This document shows, in pieces, positions 26,815 through 35,808 of a stretch of DNA of 64,000 nucleotides. The DNA comes from Ktedonobacteraceae bacterium. GTDB lineage: Bacteria; Chloroflexota; Ktedonobacteria; Ktedonobacterales; Ktedonobacteraceae. How positions within the stretch are numbered: position 1 is the first letter of the stretch; each line of letters starts with the position of its first letter. A program made the position numbers and the translations under genes. Where the stretch lies: assembly GCA_035653615.1 (NCBI GenBank), contig DASRBN010000009.1, positions 1 to 64,000 of the forward strand. The letters are read 5' to 3'. The notes under the pieces are model-generated. The model made no database searches. It saw nothing but the letters and a program-made list of their open reading frames with translations, and was not told the DNA's origin.

Positions 26815-28575
26815 ATGTCCGATCAATCTTCTGTAGCACATGGTTCCCAGGCGGAGCAAAATGCCGCCGGCAATCCCGCACGTCCCTGGTTACGTCATTA
26901 TGAGCAAGGCGTTCCTGCCGAACTCGATATTCCTGATCGCCCATTGACCTGGCTGCTAGATCAGACGGTCAGCCATTATCCAGGCCATACTGCTTTTATC
27001 TACTATGGTACAAAGATCAGCTACGCCCAGTTTTCCTCGCTGGCGAATCGTTTTGCCACCGGCTTGCAGCGCCTGGGCGTAAAGAAAGGCGACCGTGTGG
27101 CGATTGCGCTTCCCAATATCCCGCAGTATGCCATTGCATTCTATGGAGCCTTGCGCGCCGGCGCGGTCGTTGTGCCCACTAATCCGTTGTATACTGAGCG
27201 CGAGATGCAGCATCAACTGGCGGATTCGGGGGCGCGAGCCATCGTAATGCTCGATATGTTCTATCCAGTCGTGCGAGCCATTCGCGCGAATACTCCCCTT
27301 GAGCATATCATCATCACCAGCCCGGCCGATTTTCTACCACCTGTCTTGCGCAGGCTCTATCCCCTCACGCAGCGCAAAGCGAAACATCCAGAACCCCGCC
27401 TGACCGAGAAAGAACTGCAAAGCGATAAGATGTTGCTCGCGATGAGCAGCATGCTCGCGCCACGTGCCAAAAGTGGTATCGAAGTCTTCAACCTGCCCGT
27501 GCCATCTTCCGGCGATGATCTTGCCGTTCTGCAATATACCGGTGGCACGACGGGACTCTCCAAGGGCGCCATGCTGACGCACCGCAACCTGCTGGCAAAT
27601 GCGCTGCAGACGCGCAGCTGGGAACCCAATGCGCAAGATGCCCATGAAATCACGCTGTGTGTTGCTCCATTCTTCCATTCATATGGCCTGACCGTTGGCA
27701 TGAACCTTTCGATTCGTGCCGCAGCCACCATGGTGCTGCTGCCAACATTCAAGGCAAAAGAGGTCGTCAAAACCATTCGCCGCTATCGTGCCACACAACT
27801 GCCCGGTATCCCGACTATGTATATCGCGATTATGCGCGAAGTCGGCAAAAATGCCGAGCAACTGCGTTCGATCAAATACTGTATCAGCGGCGCGTCCGCC
27901 CTGCCTGCTAAGGTGCGTAAAGATTTCGAGGCGATGACCGGCGGCAAGCTGGTTGAGGGCTATGGATTGAGCGAGGCCGCTCCGGTCACGCACTGCAATC
28001 CGCTCAATGGCGACATTCGTGAGGGCAGCGTGGGCCTTCCTTTGCCGGGCGTAGATGCCGCCATTATGAATCCTGAGACGGGCGAACTCCTGCCGGTGGG
28101 CGCAGAGGGCGAGATCGTGGTGAAAGGCCCGAACATCATGAAAGGCTACTGGAACCGCGAAGAGGAAACGACCGCCATTTTCAAGAATGGCTGGATGCGC
28201 ACCGGTGACATCGGCAAGATGGACGAAGAGGGCTACTTCTACATTCTGGATCGCGCCAAAGACCTGATTATCGCCAGTGGCTTCAATGTCTACCCACGCG
28301 AGGTCGAGGAAGTGCTGTTCATGCATCCCGCAGTGCAGGAAGCGGCAGTTATTGGCGTTCCCGATTCCTATCGTGGCGAAACGGTAGCGGCTTTCGTCGT
28401 ACTGAAGCCCGGATTCGAGCCATCCGATGCCACGAAACAGGATATCCTGGCATTCTGCAAGAAAGAACTGGCGGCATACAAAGTACCGAAAATCCTGGAA
28501 TTTCGCGATAGCTTGCCAAAAACCCTGGTCGGCAAAGTATTGCGAAGAGAATTACGCGGAACCATCAACCCGTAG
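26815..28575 (+). CDS. fadD: Long-chain fatty-acid--CoA ligase (FadD-like)
   Basis: A 586-residue ATP-dependent ligase that activates a fatty acid to acyl-CoA in two steps. Motifs in order: VLQYTGGTTGLSKGAMLTHR (P-loop), GYGLSEAAPVTHC (adenylate motif), GWMRTGDIGKMDEEGYFYIL, and DRAKDLIIASGFNVYPREVE with the catalytic lysine in SLPKTLVGKVLRREL at the end. It is close to the size of FadD/LcfA enzymes. ATG at 26815 follows AGAGAGGAGC; the frame is open from 26746. It opens a plus-strand operon of beta-oxidation genes. The stop codon TAG lies inside a CCGTAGGGGCCGAT dispersed repeat (28570-28593), so the gene's last codon and stop may come from that element. Confidence 0.92.
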   Translation: MSDQSSVAHGSQAEQNAAGNPARPWLRHYEQGVPAELDIPDRPLTWLLDQTVSHYPGHTAFIYYGTKISYAQFSSLANRFATGLQRLGVKKGDRVAIALPNIPQYAIAFYGALRAGAVVVPTNPLYTEREMQHQLADSGARAIVMLDMFYPVVRAIRANTPLEHIIITSPADFLPPVLRRLYPLTQRKAKHPEPRLTEKELQSDKMLLAMSSMLAPRAKSGIEVFNLPVPSSGDDLAVLQYTGGTTGLSKGAMLTHRNLLANALQTRSWEPNAQDAHEITLCVAPFFHSYGLTVGMNLSIRAAATMVLLPTFKAKEVVKTIRRYRATQLPGIPTMYIAIMREVGKNAEQLRSIKYCISGASALPAKVRKDFEAMTGGKLVEGYGLSEAAPVTHCNPLNGDIREGSVGLPLPGVDAAIMNPETGELLPVGAEGEIVVKGPNIMKGYWNREEETTAIFKNGWMRTGDIGKMDEEGYFYILDRAKDLIIASGFNVYPREVEEVLFMHPAVQEAAVIGVPDSYRGETVAAFVVLKPGFEPSDATKQDILAFCKKELAAYKVPKILEFRDSLPKTLVGKVLRRELRGTINP

Positions 28576-28642
28576 GGGCCGATTGATCGGCCCTGCCGGG
28601 TACAAGATTTATTCGCATTACAACCCATAATCTGGCCCCTAC
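28570..28642. repeat. GGGGCCGAT element between the ligase and dehydrogenase genes
   Basis: CCGTAGGGGCCGATTG (from 28570) with ATCGGCCC forms the palindrome core. GTAGGGGCC (28572-28580) is repeated inverted as GGCCCCTAC (28634-28642), bounding a 71-bp unit. The first bases overlap the stop codon of the acyl-CoA ligase gene. Confidence 0.75.
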
Positions 28643-28671
28643 AAATCAATCAAACAGGAGAAGATCACCAC

Positions 28672-30456
28672 ATGTCAACAACCATGAAACCAACCGAGGC
28701 GGGGACCGCCTTTCTGACCTCGCCGGTAAGCGAGAGCGCGGACAGAATCTTTACGCTGGAGCAGCGCGACGAGGAGCAGCGCTGGATAGAAGAATCCGCC
28801 GCGACCTTCGTAGCGCGCGAAGTGATGCCAAGGATCGAGGCCATTGACCACCAGGAACCGGGCCTGATGCCCAGTCTGCTGAAGAAGGCGGGTGAGCAGG
28901 GCCTGCTGAGCATCGATGTGCCCGAAGCCTATGGTGGTGTAGAACTCGGACTGCTGGCCAGCGCGCTGGTCGGCTCGCAACTGCGCGAAGGTTCGTTCAG
29001 CACAGCCATCGGCGCGCATACGACCATCGGCACACTGCCCATCGTCTTCTATGGCACAGAGGAACAGAAGCAGCGGTATTTGCCGAAACTGGCTACGGGA
29101 GAATGGATTGCCGCCTATGCGCTAACCGAGCCGGGTGTCGGTTCCGACGCCATGCACCTCTCCACGCGGGCGGAGCTTTCCGAGGACGGTAAATATTACA
29201 TCCTCAACGGCACCAAACAGTGGATCTCCAACGCCGGTTTCGCCGACGTGATGATTGCGTTCGCGCGCATCGGCAATGAGCGCCCCTCGGCTTTCATCGT
29301 CGAGACGAGCTGGCCGGGCGTCTCTACCGGGGCCGAAGAGCGTAAGATGGGCATCAAAGGCTCATCCACGCGCCAGGTCTACTTTGAGAACGCGAAGGTA
29401 CCGGTAGAAAACCTGCTAGGCGAGATTCACAAGGGCTACAAGATCGCCTTCAACATCCTCAACATCGGGCGTTTGAAACTGGGAGCCGGGGCCATCGGCG
29501 GTGCGCGCGCCGCATTAGGTCTGGCCGCGGCTTATACGACCGAGCGCAAGGCCTTCGGCAAGTTCATCTCGGAATTTGGCATGATTAAGGAGAAGCTGGC
29601 GCGCGTGGCGGCACAGACCTACGCGGGCGAGAGCGAAGTCTTCCGCACGGCAGCCAACATCGAAAACGCACGCCGCAGCGCCGGTGACAGCACCGAGGCA
29701 GCCTTCAAAGCTATCGAAGAATATGCAATCGAGGCCTCGATTGCCAAGGTACATGGCAGCGAAGTGCTGGCTTTCGCCGTCGACGAGGGCGTGCAGATCT
29801 TCGGTGGCTACGGCTTCATGCAGGAATATCCCATCGAGAAGGCCTACCGTGACGCCCGTATCCAGCGCATCTACGAAGGCACCAACGAGATCAACCGCCT
29901 GGTGGCCGCCGGAACATTGTTCCGCCGCGTGCTGGCCGGCAAAATTCCCCTGATGGCGCTCTATCCAGCTATTGAGGCGCGCATTACATCGGGCCAGCCG
30001 CTCAATAGCGCAGGCGAGGATATTCCTGCCGAACTGCGCGATGCCGTCAACGCTCTCGAACGCGCCAAGGACGCCACCATTTACCTGGGCATGAAGGTTG
30101 CCATGAAGTACATGCAGGCGCTCGAGCAGGAAGAAGAGTTCATCGAATACCTGGCGAATCTGTTGATCGACCTGTATGCCACCGATAGCGCCCTGGCTCG
30201 CGCTACGCAGGCCGTGCGCCGCGGCGATGCCAACAGCGACACCCATGTGAAGCTGGCACAACTCGCCACCTGGCTGGCTTTCACGCGCATCCGCACCAAC
30301 CTCGACCAGGTCATCATGACGAACCTGGATGAAGAGCAGGCGCAGCAAGAACTGACGCGCGTGCGAGCCTACGTTGGCGACTACGTGCTCAATGGTGTGA
30401 AATTGCAGCGCGAAATCGCGGACCTGGTAGTACAGAAGCAGGGGTATCCCTTATAG
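28672..30456 (+). CDS. Acyl-CoA dehydrogenase
   Basis: A 594-residue FAD enzyme, longer than the usual 380 residues because of a C-terminal helical extension of about 180 residues, as in long-chain dehydrogenases of this kind. Motifs: YALTEPGVGSDAMHLST (FAD site), GTKQWISNAGFADV, MGIKGSSTRQVYFENAKVP, QIFGGYGFMQEYPIEKAYRD and IYEGTNEINR, whose Glu is the catalytic base. It makes the trans-2-enoyl-CoA. It lies in the beta-oxidation operon after the ligase. Electrons would pass to ETF, not seen in this window. AGGAG precedes the start at 28672. Confidence 0.92.
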   Translation: MSTTMKPTEAGTAFLTSPVSESADRIFTLEQRDEEQRWIEESAATFVAREVMPRIEAIDHQEPGLMPSLLKKAGEQGLLSIDVPEAYGGVELGLLASALVGSQLREGSFSTAIGAHTTIGTLPIVFYGTEEQKQRYLPKLATGEWIAAYALTEPGVGSDAMHLSTRAELSEDGKYYILNGTKQWISNAGFADVMIAFARIGNERPSAFIVETSWPGVSTGAEERKMGIKGSSTRQVYFENAKVPVENLLGEIHKGYKIAFNILNIGRLKLGAGAIGGARAALGLAAAYTTERKAFGKFISEFGMIKEKLARVAAQTYAGESEVFRTAANIENARRSAGDSTEAAFKAIEEYAIEASIAKVHGSEVLAFAVDEGVQIFGGYGFMQEYPIEKAYRDARIQRIYEGTNEINRLVAAGTLFRRVLAGKIPLMALYPAIEARITSGQPLNSAGEDIPAELRDAVNALERAKDATIYLGMKVAMKYMQALEQEEEFIEYLANLLIDLYATDSALARATQAVRRGDANSDTHVKLAQLATWLAFTRIRTNLDQVIMTNLDEEQAQQELTRVRAYVGDYVLNGVKLQREIADLVVQKQGYPL

Positions 30457-30470
30457 GCGACGGGGCGTGA

Positions 30471-30528
30471 GGGGCCGATTGATCGGACTGCGCCTGTTGC
30501 CGGACTCGTTTGTGAAAACTCATGACCG
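30471..30528. repeat. GGGGCCGAT element with tail
   Basis: GGGGCCGATTGATCGG (30471-30486) is followed at 30502-30528 by a tail nearly identical to 5609-5635. It sits between the dehydrogenase and MaoC-like genes. Confidence 0.65.
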
Positions 30529-30592
30529 GCTTTCTGGGCATCGTGTGAATCCATCATCAACCCTTGTCTGTATAAAAACGGAGTGAAAACAC

Positions 30593-30967
30593 ATGCAAGT
30601 CGGAGACACTACCGCGTGGGAACGCACCTTCACCGAAGACGATGTCCTCCAGTTTGGCCGCTTGACCGGCGACCAGGGCATCCATCACGTGGAACGCGAT
30701 GAGCAGGGAAGGCTGCTGGTGCAGGGACTGTTAACGGCCTCGCTGCCCACAAAATTAGGCGGCGATATGAACTACATTGCGCGCGAGATGAGCTTCGAGT
30801 TCCTGCGCCCCGTATTCACAGGTGATACAATTCGCTGTGAAGTGGTCATATCGCATCTCGAAAAGGTAGAGAGCCGCGTCAATATGGTAGCTGACGGCAT
30901 ATGTCGCAATCAGCACGGCAAAGAGGTGCTGAGGTTTCACACGCGGGGTATTATTCGCGGCAGCTGA
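30593..30967 (+). CDS. MaoC-like hotdog-fold dehydratase/thioesterase-type protein
   Basis: A 124-residue single hotdog domain. ERTFTEDDVLQFGRLTGDQG, QGLLTASLPTKLGG and FLRPVFTGDTIRCEV are typical of MaoC/R-hydratase proteins, which hydrate enoyl-CoA. The usual catalytic motif D-x-N-P-x-H is changed to TGDQGIHHV: Asp and His stay, but the N-P pair is lost. It may have reduced or altered hydratase activity. It sits in the operon between the dehydrogenase and a broken START-like gene. The ribosome site is weak (GGAG at a distance). Confidence 0.78.
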   Translation: MQVGDTTAWERTFTEDDVLQFGRLTGDQGIHHVERDEQGRLLVQGLLTASLPTKLGGDMNYIAREMSFEFLRPVFTGDTIRCEVVISHLEKVESRVNMVADGICRNQHGKEVLRFHTRGIIRGS

Positions 30968-30999
30968 ATGGTTTTAATGTAAAGGACAGGGTGATCGTC

Positions 31000-31482
31000 A
31001 TGGTCGTCAGCGTTTGTCCGGCAGATATCGTCGCCGCCCCGGTTGAGGTTGCCTGGGAATTGCTCAACCAGCCTGCTCACTATGGCGAATGGGTTGATGC
31101 CCGTGTTGAACGTGTGGAACCCGAAGGGCCGGCTACCCCCGGCCAGCGCATTTATATGACCAGTCCCGCTTTTGGCAAACGCTGGAATGTGAATGCTGAG
31201 GTCAAAGCGATTAACCCGGCCAGGCACCAGGTACAGATCGATGTAATGCTTCCCCTGGGACTTATCGATCATGCCACCATCACCTGCACAGCCATCGATG
31301 CCACATCGTGCCGCGTGCAATTTGGCTGAGACTTCACCCTCCCGCCAGGATGGTTGGGCTGGTTGATCGAAAAATTCGGAGCGCGTCCGCTCCACAAAGG
31401 CGTCGCAGACTCATTAGCACGCCTGAAACGCGCCGCAGAAGCAGCATACAAGCAGAAGCAAATTGTAAACCGGACATCATAG
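31000..31482 (+). pseudogene. SRPBCC/START-like protein interrupted by in-frame TGA
   Basis: Reading from ATG 31000, an SRPBCC (polyketide cyclase/START-like) domain runs 109 codons to a TGA at 31327-31329 (CRVQFG-stop). The same frame continues for 51 more codons with conserved features: DFTLPPGWLGWLIEKFG, then DSLARLKRAAEAAYKQK, and TAG at 31480. Both halves look like one family, so a single-base change to TGA (nonsense mutation or sequence error) is the simplest explanation. SRPBCC proteins bind hydrophobic ligands, which suits a lipid-handling operon. The ribosome site is AAAGGACAGG. A GTG at 30991 could also start it. The first 109 residues alone would lack the C-terminal helix that closes the ligand pocket. 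Confidence 0.72.
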
Positions 31483-31484
31483 TA

Positions 31485-31508
31485 AGGGCGTACCCTTGCG
31501 GTCGCCCT
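31485..31508. repeat. GGGCGACC-type dispersed palindrome
   Basis: AGGGCG (31485-31490) and CGCCCT (31503-31508) frame a TACCCTTGCGGT core. It starts 2 bases after the stop codon of the broken START-like gene. Confidence 0.6.
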
Positions 31509-31563
31509 CCAGCTCGATTATTGGGCCAGGTCAACCCCGACAATTCAAAGGAGAAACAAACCT

Positions 31564-32760
31564 ATGGCAGAAGCAGTTATTGTCAGCGCGGTACGCACAC
31601 CAATCGGACGCGCAAACAAGGGCGCACTCAAGGATGTGCGCGCGGATGATCTTGCAGCCATCGCCGTCAGGGGCGCGCTTGAGCGCGTTCCAAAGCTTGA
31701 TCGTTCATTGATAGAAGACGTGATTATTGGCTGCGCCTTTCCAGAGGGCGAGCAGGGCATGAACGTGGCACGCCTGGTAGGGGCGCTGGCCGGCCTGCCG
31801 GAGACGGCCGCGGGTGTCACAGTCAACCGTTTCTGTGCCTCCAGCCTGCAGGCGTTCAACATGGCCGCGCAGAATATTATGCTCGGCTATGGCGATGCCT
31901 ACGTCGCGGGCGGCATTGAAAGCATGTCGCGCGTGCCTATGGGCGGATTCAATCCCAGCTTCAATCCGCGCCTGGTCAAGCCGCGCGACGGTGAAGAGGA
32001 AAAGATGCCCTATCCTCCCTGCGAACTGGAATATGGCTATTCCAGCTACATTCCGATGGGCATAACAGCTGAAAATCTGGCGCGCGAGTACCACATCAGC
32101 CGCGAGGCTCAGGATGCATTCGCGCTGCGCAGCCATCGTCGAGCCATTGCGGCCACCGATAACGGTATCTTCAAACGCGAGATCGTCCCTGTACGCTTGC
32201 CCGATGGCAGGCTGATGGAGATCGACGAGGGGCCGCGCCGCGACACTTCGCTTGAGAAGCTGGCCAGCCTCGAACCCGCCTTCATCAAGGGTGGCACAGT
32301 TACCGCCGGCAATTCCAGCCCGCTCAACGATGGCGCCTCCGCGGTTATATTGATGTCGGCTGAGAAGGCGCGAGAGCTGGGCATCCAGCCGCTGGCGCGC
32401 GTGATTACAATGGCCGTTGCCGGTGTGCGACCGGATATCATGGGCATCGGCCCCGTTCCGGCGATGAAGAAGGCGTTGCAGCGCGCTGGCATGCAATTGA
32501 GCGATATCGATATCATCGAACTCAACGAGGCGTTCGCAGCGCAGTCGCTGGCCGTGGTGCAGGCGATGGGCATCGACGAGGAGAAGTTGAACCCCCATGG
32601 CGGCGCGATTGCGCTTGGTCACCCCCTGGGATGCTCCGGCGCGCGCCTGATCGCCACGCTGGTCAATGATTTGCAGACCGAGGATAAGACGACCGGGCTG
32701 GCCACGCTCTGCGTTGGCGGTGGTCAGGGCGTAGCGACCATCATTGAAAGGATAGCGTAG
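31564..32760 (+). CDS. fadA: Acetyl-CoA acyltransferase (thiolase)
   Basis: A 398-residue thiolase that cleaves 3-ketoacyl-CoA. Catalytic Cys in [17 protein letters not shown] (near residue 90), His in [19 protein letters not shown] (near 350) and the second Cys in [14 protein letters not shown] (near 385) are all present. [11 protein letters not shown] at the start is typical. Length is normal. It ends 2 bases before the HAD-ECH gene, and the fadA-fadB-like pair acts in one complex in other bacteria. The ribosome site is AAAGGAG. Confidence 0.93.
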   Translation: MAEAVIVSAVRTPIGRANKGALKDVRADDLAAIAVRGALERVPKLDRSLIEDVIIGCAFPEGEQGMNVARLVGALAGLPETAAGVTVNRFCASSLQAFNMAAQNIMLGYGDAYVAGGIESMSRVPMGGFNPSFNPRLVKPRDGEEEKMPYPPCELEYGYSSYIPMGITAENLAREYHISREAQDAFALRSHRRAIAATDNGIFKREIVPVRLPDGRLMEIDEGPRRDTSLEKLASLEPAFIKGGTVTAGNSSPLNDGASAVILMSAEKARELGIQPLARVITMAVAGVRPDIMGIGPVPAMKKALQRAGMQLSDIDIIELNEAFAAQSLAVVQAMGIDEEKLNPHGGAIALGHPLGCSGARLIATLVNDLQTEDKTTGLATLCVGGGQGVATIIERIA

Positions 32761-32762
32761 CC

Positions 32763-35159
32763 ATGCCATACCAGATTCGCAGGGCGGCAGTGCTGGGCGC
32801 GGGCGTGATGGGGGCAGCGATTGCCGCTCATCTCGCCAACGTTGGCATCCCCAGCCTGCTGCTCGATATCGTGCCACGTGACGCCGGCAAAGATCGCGAC
32901 AAAATAGCCCGCCTGGGTCTGGAGAGAGCCATCAACGCGCGGCCTGCCGCATTTTACAGCAAGAAAGCCGCCAGGCTCGTTACGGTTGGCAATATCGAAG
33001 ACGATCTCGAGGAACTCGCCGACGTGGATTGGATCATCGAAGCCGTTGTAGAGCGCCTGGATATCAAACACAACCTCTACGTCCAGATCGAACAGGTGCT
33101 GGCTCCCGGCACCATTATCTCTTCCAATACATCCGGCCTGCCCGCTCACCTGCTGACCGAAGGGCGCAGCGAGGACTTCCGGCGCAATTTCCTGATTACG
33201 CACTTTTTCAATCCCGTGCGCTACATGCGCCTGCTGGAGCTGGTTCCCGATGTCGATACGTCCCCGGAATTGATGAAATTCATGCAGCGTTTCGGCACCG
33301 AAGTACTCGGCAAAGGCGTCGTGATCTGCAAAGATACGCCCAATTTCATCGCCAACCGCATCGGTATTTACGGCTTCATGTCCGTGCTGAAGCGCGCTTT
33401 GAACGAGGGCTATTCCGTGGGCGAGATCGATACTATTCTGGGGCCGGCGATGGGACGCCCGAAATCCGCCGTCTTCCGCACCGCCGACCTGTCGGGATTG
33501 GATACGACCGTTCACGTCGCCGACAACCTCTATCAGAACGCGCCCAATGATGATCAGCGCGATATCTTCTTGATGCCGGAAGTAGTGCGCGAAATGGTGC
33601 GGCGTGGGTGGCTCGGCGAGAAGAGCGGCCAGGGCTTCTACAAGCGTGTCAAGAATCCGGGCGGCGAATCGACGATCCTGGAATTGAACCTGAACACGTT
33701 GGAGTATGAGCCACAGCAGAAGGTGCGTTATCCATCCATCGGTGACGCCCGCAACATCGAAGACCCGGCAAAGCGCATGCTGGCCGTACTGAATGGCGAT
33801 GACCGCGCCGCGCAACTGGCCCGTGAGACGACTGCCGACGCGCTGGTCTATGCTGCCAATCGCGCCCAGGAGATTGCCAATAGTATCGTCGCCATTGACG
33901 AGGCCATGCGTTGGGGCTTCAATTTCGACCTGGGCAGCTTCGAGGTCTGGGATGCGCTCCTGCATCACCCGGAGACGCTGGAGAAGGTCATGCAGGCTGG
34001 CGGTTATACAGAACTGCCCGCGCTCGTGCGCCGCGTCCAGACCGAGGGCCAGGGCACATTCTATATAGGCGCGCCTGGAAATCGCCAGTACTTCGATTTC
34101 TCCGGTACGTACAAGCCCGTTCCCACGCCGCAGGGTGCTATCTCGCTTGCCGCTGCCAGAGCCACGAATAAGGTGCTGCGCGATAATGGGTCAGCGTCGC
34201 TGATCGATCTGGGCGATAGCATCGCCTGCATCGAGTTCCACACGAAAATGAACACCATCGACGAGGGCATCATCGATATGCTGCGCTACGCGGTCGAGGA
34301 GGGTCAGAAGCAGTTCCGCGCCCTGGTGATCAACAACGATGCCCCCGACTTCTCGGCAGGCGCCAATGTCTTGCTGGTACTGATGGGAGCGCGGCAAGGC
34401 GAGTGGAAGATGCTGGAGGGCGCGATTAATGGTCTCCAACAGGCCCACCAGATGCTCAAATATAGTCCCATTCCGGTCGTGGCCGCGCCAACGGGACGCG
34501 CCCTGGGCGGCGGAGCCGAGATTGTGATGCATGCCAACCATGTCCGTGCCTGCGCCGAGACCTATATCGGCCTGGTTGAGGTCGGCGTGGGGCTGGTGCC
34601 GGCAGGCGGCGGCTGCAAGGAAATGCTGCTGCGCCATGGGGCAAGCCTGGCCGACCAGCTTGCCAAAAAGACTGGCGGGCCGTTCACGCCCTCGCGCCGC
34701 GCCTTCGAGATCATCTCCCTGGCCACCGTCTCTACCAGCGCGGCGGAGGCGCAGGAGCTGCGTTTCTTGCGCAAGAGTGATGCCATCACGGTCAACCGCG
34801 ACCTGCTGCTGCGCGATGCCAAAGCGGACGCGCTGCGATTGGCGGAAGCGCGCGAAGAGGGCAAGTGGCAGCCACCGGAAGCTCCCATGCTGCTTTTGCC
34901 AGGACCGGGAGCGCGCCTGGTCTTAGAGCAGCAGATCGAAAATCTGCTTATCACAGGCAAGATCAGCGAACACGACGCGGTTATCGGCAATCACCTGGCG
35001 CGCGTCCTGACGGGAGGCGATTGCTCGCCGGTTACGCCTGTCACGGAACAATATATGCTTGACCTGGAGCGTGAGGCGTTCCTGAGCCTGGCCGGAATGG
35101 AAAAGACCCAGGAACGCATGCAGGCCATTTTGATGACCGGCAAGCCGCTCAGAAATTAA
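32763..35159 (+). CDS. 3-hydroxyacyl-CoA dehydrogenase / enoyl-CoA hydratase fusion
   Basis: A 798-residue two-domain enzyme. The N-terminal half is a hydroxyacyl-CoA dehydrogenase: RAAVLGAGVMGAAIAAHLA (NAD site), ITHFFNPVRYMRLLELV (catalytic His), DTPNFIANRIG. The C-terminal half is a hydratase/isomerase: GRALGGGAEIVMHAN (oxyanion Gly) and VEVGVGLVPAGGG. The HAD-then-ECH order is that of FadN-type enzymes; it is the reverse of E. coli FadB. It hydrates enoyl-CoA and oxidises the 3-hydroxy product. ATG follows the thiolase stop by 2 bases (translational coupling). A perfect 19-bp hairpin follows the stop. Confidence 0.92.
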   Translation: MPYQIRRAAVLGAGVMGAAIAAHLANVGIPSLLLDIVPRDAGKDRDKIARLGLERAINARPAAFYSKKAARLVTVGNIEDDLEELADVDWIIEAVVERLDIKHNLYVQIEQVLAPGTIISSNTSGLPAHLLTEGRSEDFRRNFLITHFFNPVRYMRLLELVPDVDTSPELMKFMQRFGTEVLGKGVVICKDTPNFIANRIGIYGFMSVLKRALNEGYSVGEIDTILGPAMGRPKSAVFRTADLSGLDTTVHVADNLYQNAPNDDQRDIFLMPEVVREMVRRGWLGEKSGQGFYKRVKNPGGESTILELNLNTLEYEPQQKVRYPSIGDARNIEDPAKRMLAVLNGDDRAAQLARETTADALVYAANRAQEIANSIVAIDEAMRWGFNFDLGSFEVWDALLHHPETLEKVMQAGGYTELPALVRRVQTEGQGTFYIGAPGNRQYFDFSGTYKPVPTPQGAISLAAARATNKVLRDNGSASLIDLGDSIACIEFHTKMNTIDEGIIDMLRYAVEEGQKQFRALVINNDAPDFSAGANVLLVLMGARQGEWKMLEGAINGLQQAHQMLKYSPIPVVAAPTGRALGGGAEIVMHANHVRACAETYIGLVEVGVGLVPAGGGCKEMLLRHGASLADQLAKKTGGPFTPSRRAFEIISLATVSTSAAEAQELRFLRKSDAITVNRDLLLRDAKADALRLAEAREEGKWQPPEAPMLLLPGPGARLVLEQQIENLLITGKISEHDAVIGNHLARVLTGGDCSPVTPVTEQYMLDLEREAFLSLAGMEKTQERMQAILMTGKPLRN

Positions 35160-35472
35160 TGGTAACGAAAATGATCGCAGGCGATTGAGGTCTATGCGCT
35201 TGCGATCATTTTCGTTACCATCTCAATCACCATTTTTTCTCCTCAAGTGCCTGAAAAATACCCTGAAGGATCAATCTGGATGTGAAAACTGAAAGATTCC
35301 CAAAAAAAGCCAGCAAAACACTAGACAAACAGATATATTTTCATGCATACTATATGTGTGTATAGCTTAGGGGGTTTGTCGTAACAAGTTATATACATTG
35401 TAATACATTTCGCAACGTTCTTGATTACTGAGGACAGCTCGCAACCACCAGAAACGAATAGGGAGGGAAGCT
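35160..35472. other. Intergenic region
   Basis: Apart from the terminator at 35161-35219, no gene is seen. The right part is AT-rich and holds TAGACA near 35324 and CATACT-like hexamers that may be a promoter for the small downstream gene; the match is weak. Confidence 0.3.
35161..35219 (+). terminator. Strong hairpin terminator of the beta-oxidation operon
   Basis: GGTAACGAAAATGATCGCA (35161-35179) pairs perfectly with TGCGATCATTTTCGTTACC (35201-35219), a 19-bp stem. It starts just after the stop codon. There is no T run directly after it; TTTTTT follows about 15 bases later. Confidence 0.8.
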
Positions 35473-35703
35473 ATGAACAGAGCCAACGAGCATGGAAGCG
35501 AAGTGGCACGCCTGCTCAATCAGATTAGCGCGGAGTATGAAGCAGCCCAACGGGGTCTTTCAGGCCTCGCCTACGGAATGTCGCAGCACGAGTTTATCAC
35601 AGCGCGCATGGAGAACATGGGGCAACTTCATAATCAGCTGCGATCTATCGTAGGTGATGATGCCATCGCACTCGTCGCTGAGGCGCTGAACACTCTTCCA
35701 TAA
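35473..35703 (+). CDS. Small conserved-looking helical protein of unknown function
   Basis: A 76-residue acidic, helix-prone protein with no membrane segment or known motif. It has GGAGGGAAGC before its ATG and its own terminator (35733-35778), so it is expressed alone. I do not recognise a family; the amphipathic helices suggest a small structural or regulatory protein. Confidence 0.6.
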   Translation: MNRANEHGSEVARLLNQISAEYEAAQRGLSGLAYGMSQHEFITARMENMGQLHNQLRSIVGDDAIALVAEALNTLP

Positions 35704-35732
35704 TATTTTCTGCGATCCCTTCAGATTCGCTA

Positions 35733-35778
35733 CAAAAACGCCGTTCTCGAATCTTTCGATCTGAGAGCGGCGTTTTTG
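35733..35778 (+). terminator. Rho-independent terminator
   Basis: CAAAAACGCCG...TCTC pairs with GAGA...CGGCGTTTTTG, with one mismatch and a 14-base loop. T5 follows within the arm. It can also serve the convergent methyltransferase gene. Confidence 0.85.
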
Positions 35779-35808
35779 CGTACTGTCAGGAGGTGGAGTG
35801 TTTGTTTG

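Noticed and set aside
31327-31365. TGA as a selenocysteine codon
   Set aside because: The hairpin after the TGA is weak, no Cys/Sec redox motif surrounds it and no selenoprotein machinery is in the window. Nonsense mutation or sequence error is simpler.
31705-32877. Long antisense frame (390 codons) opposite the thiolase gene
   Set aside because: The thiolase has all catalytic motifs; the antisense product is low in recognisable features.
32724-33968. Long antisense frame (414 codons) opposite the HAD-ECH fusion gene
   Set aside because: It is a shadow of the codon bias of a well-recognised enzyme on the other strand; no domain or ribosome site.
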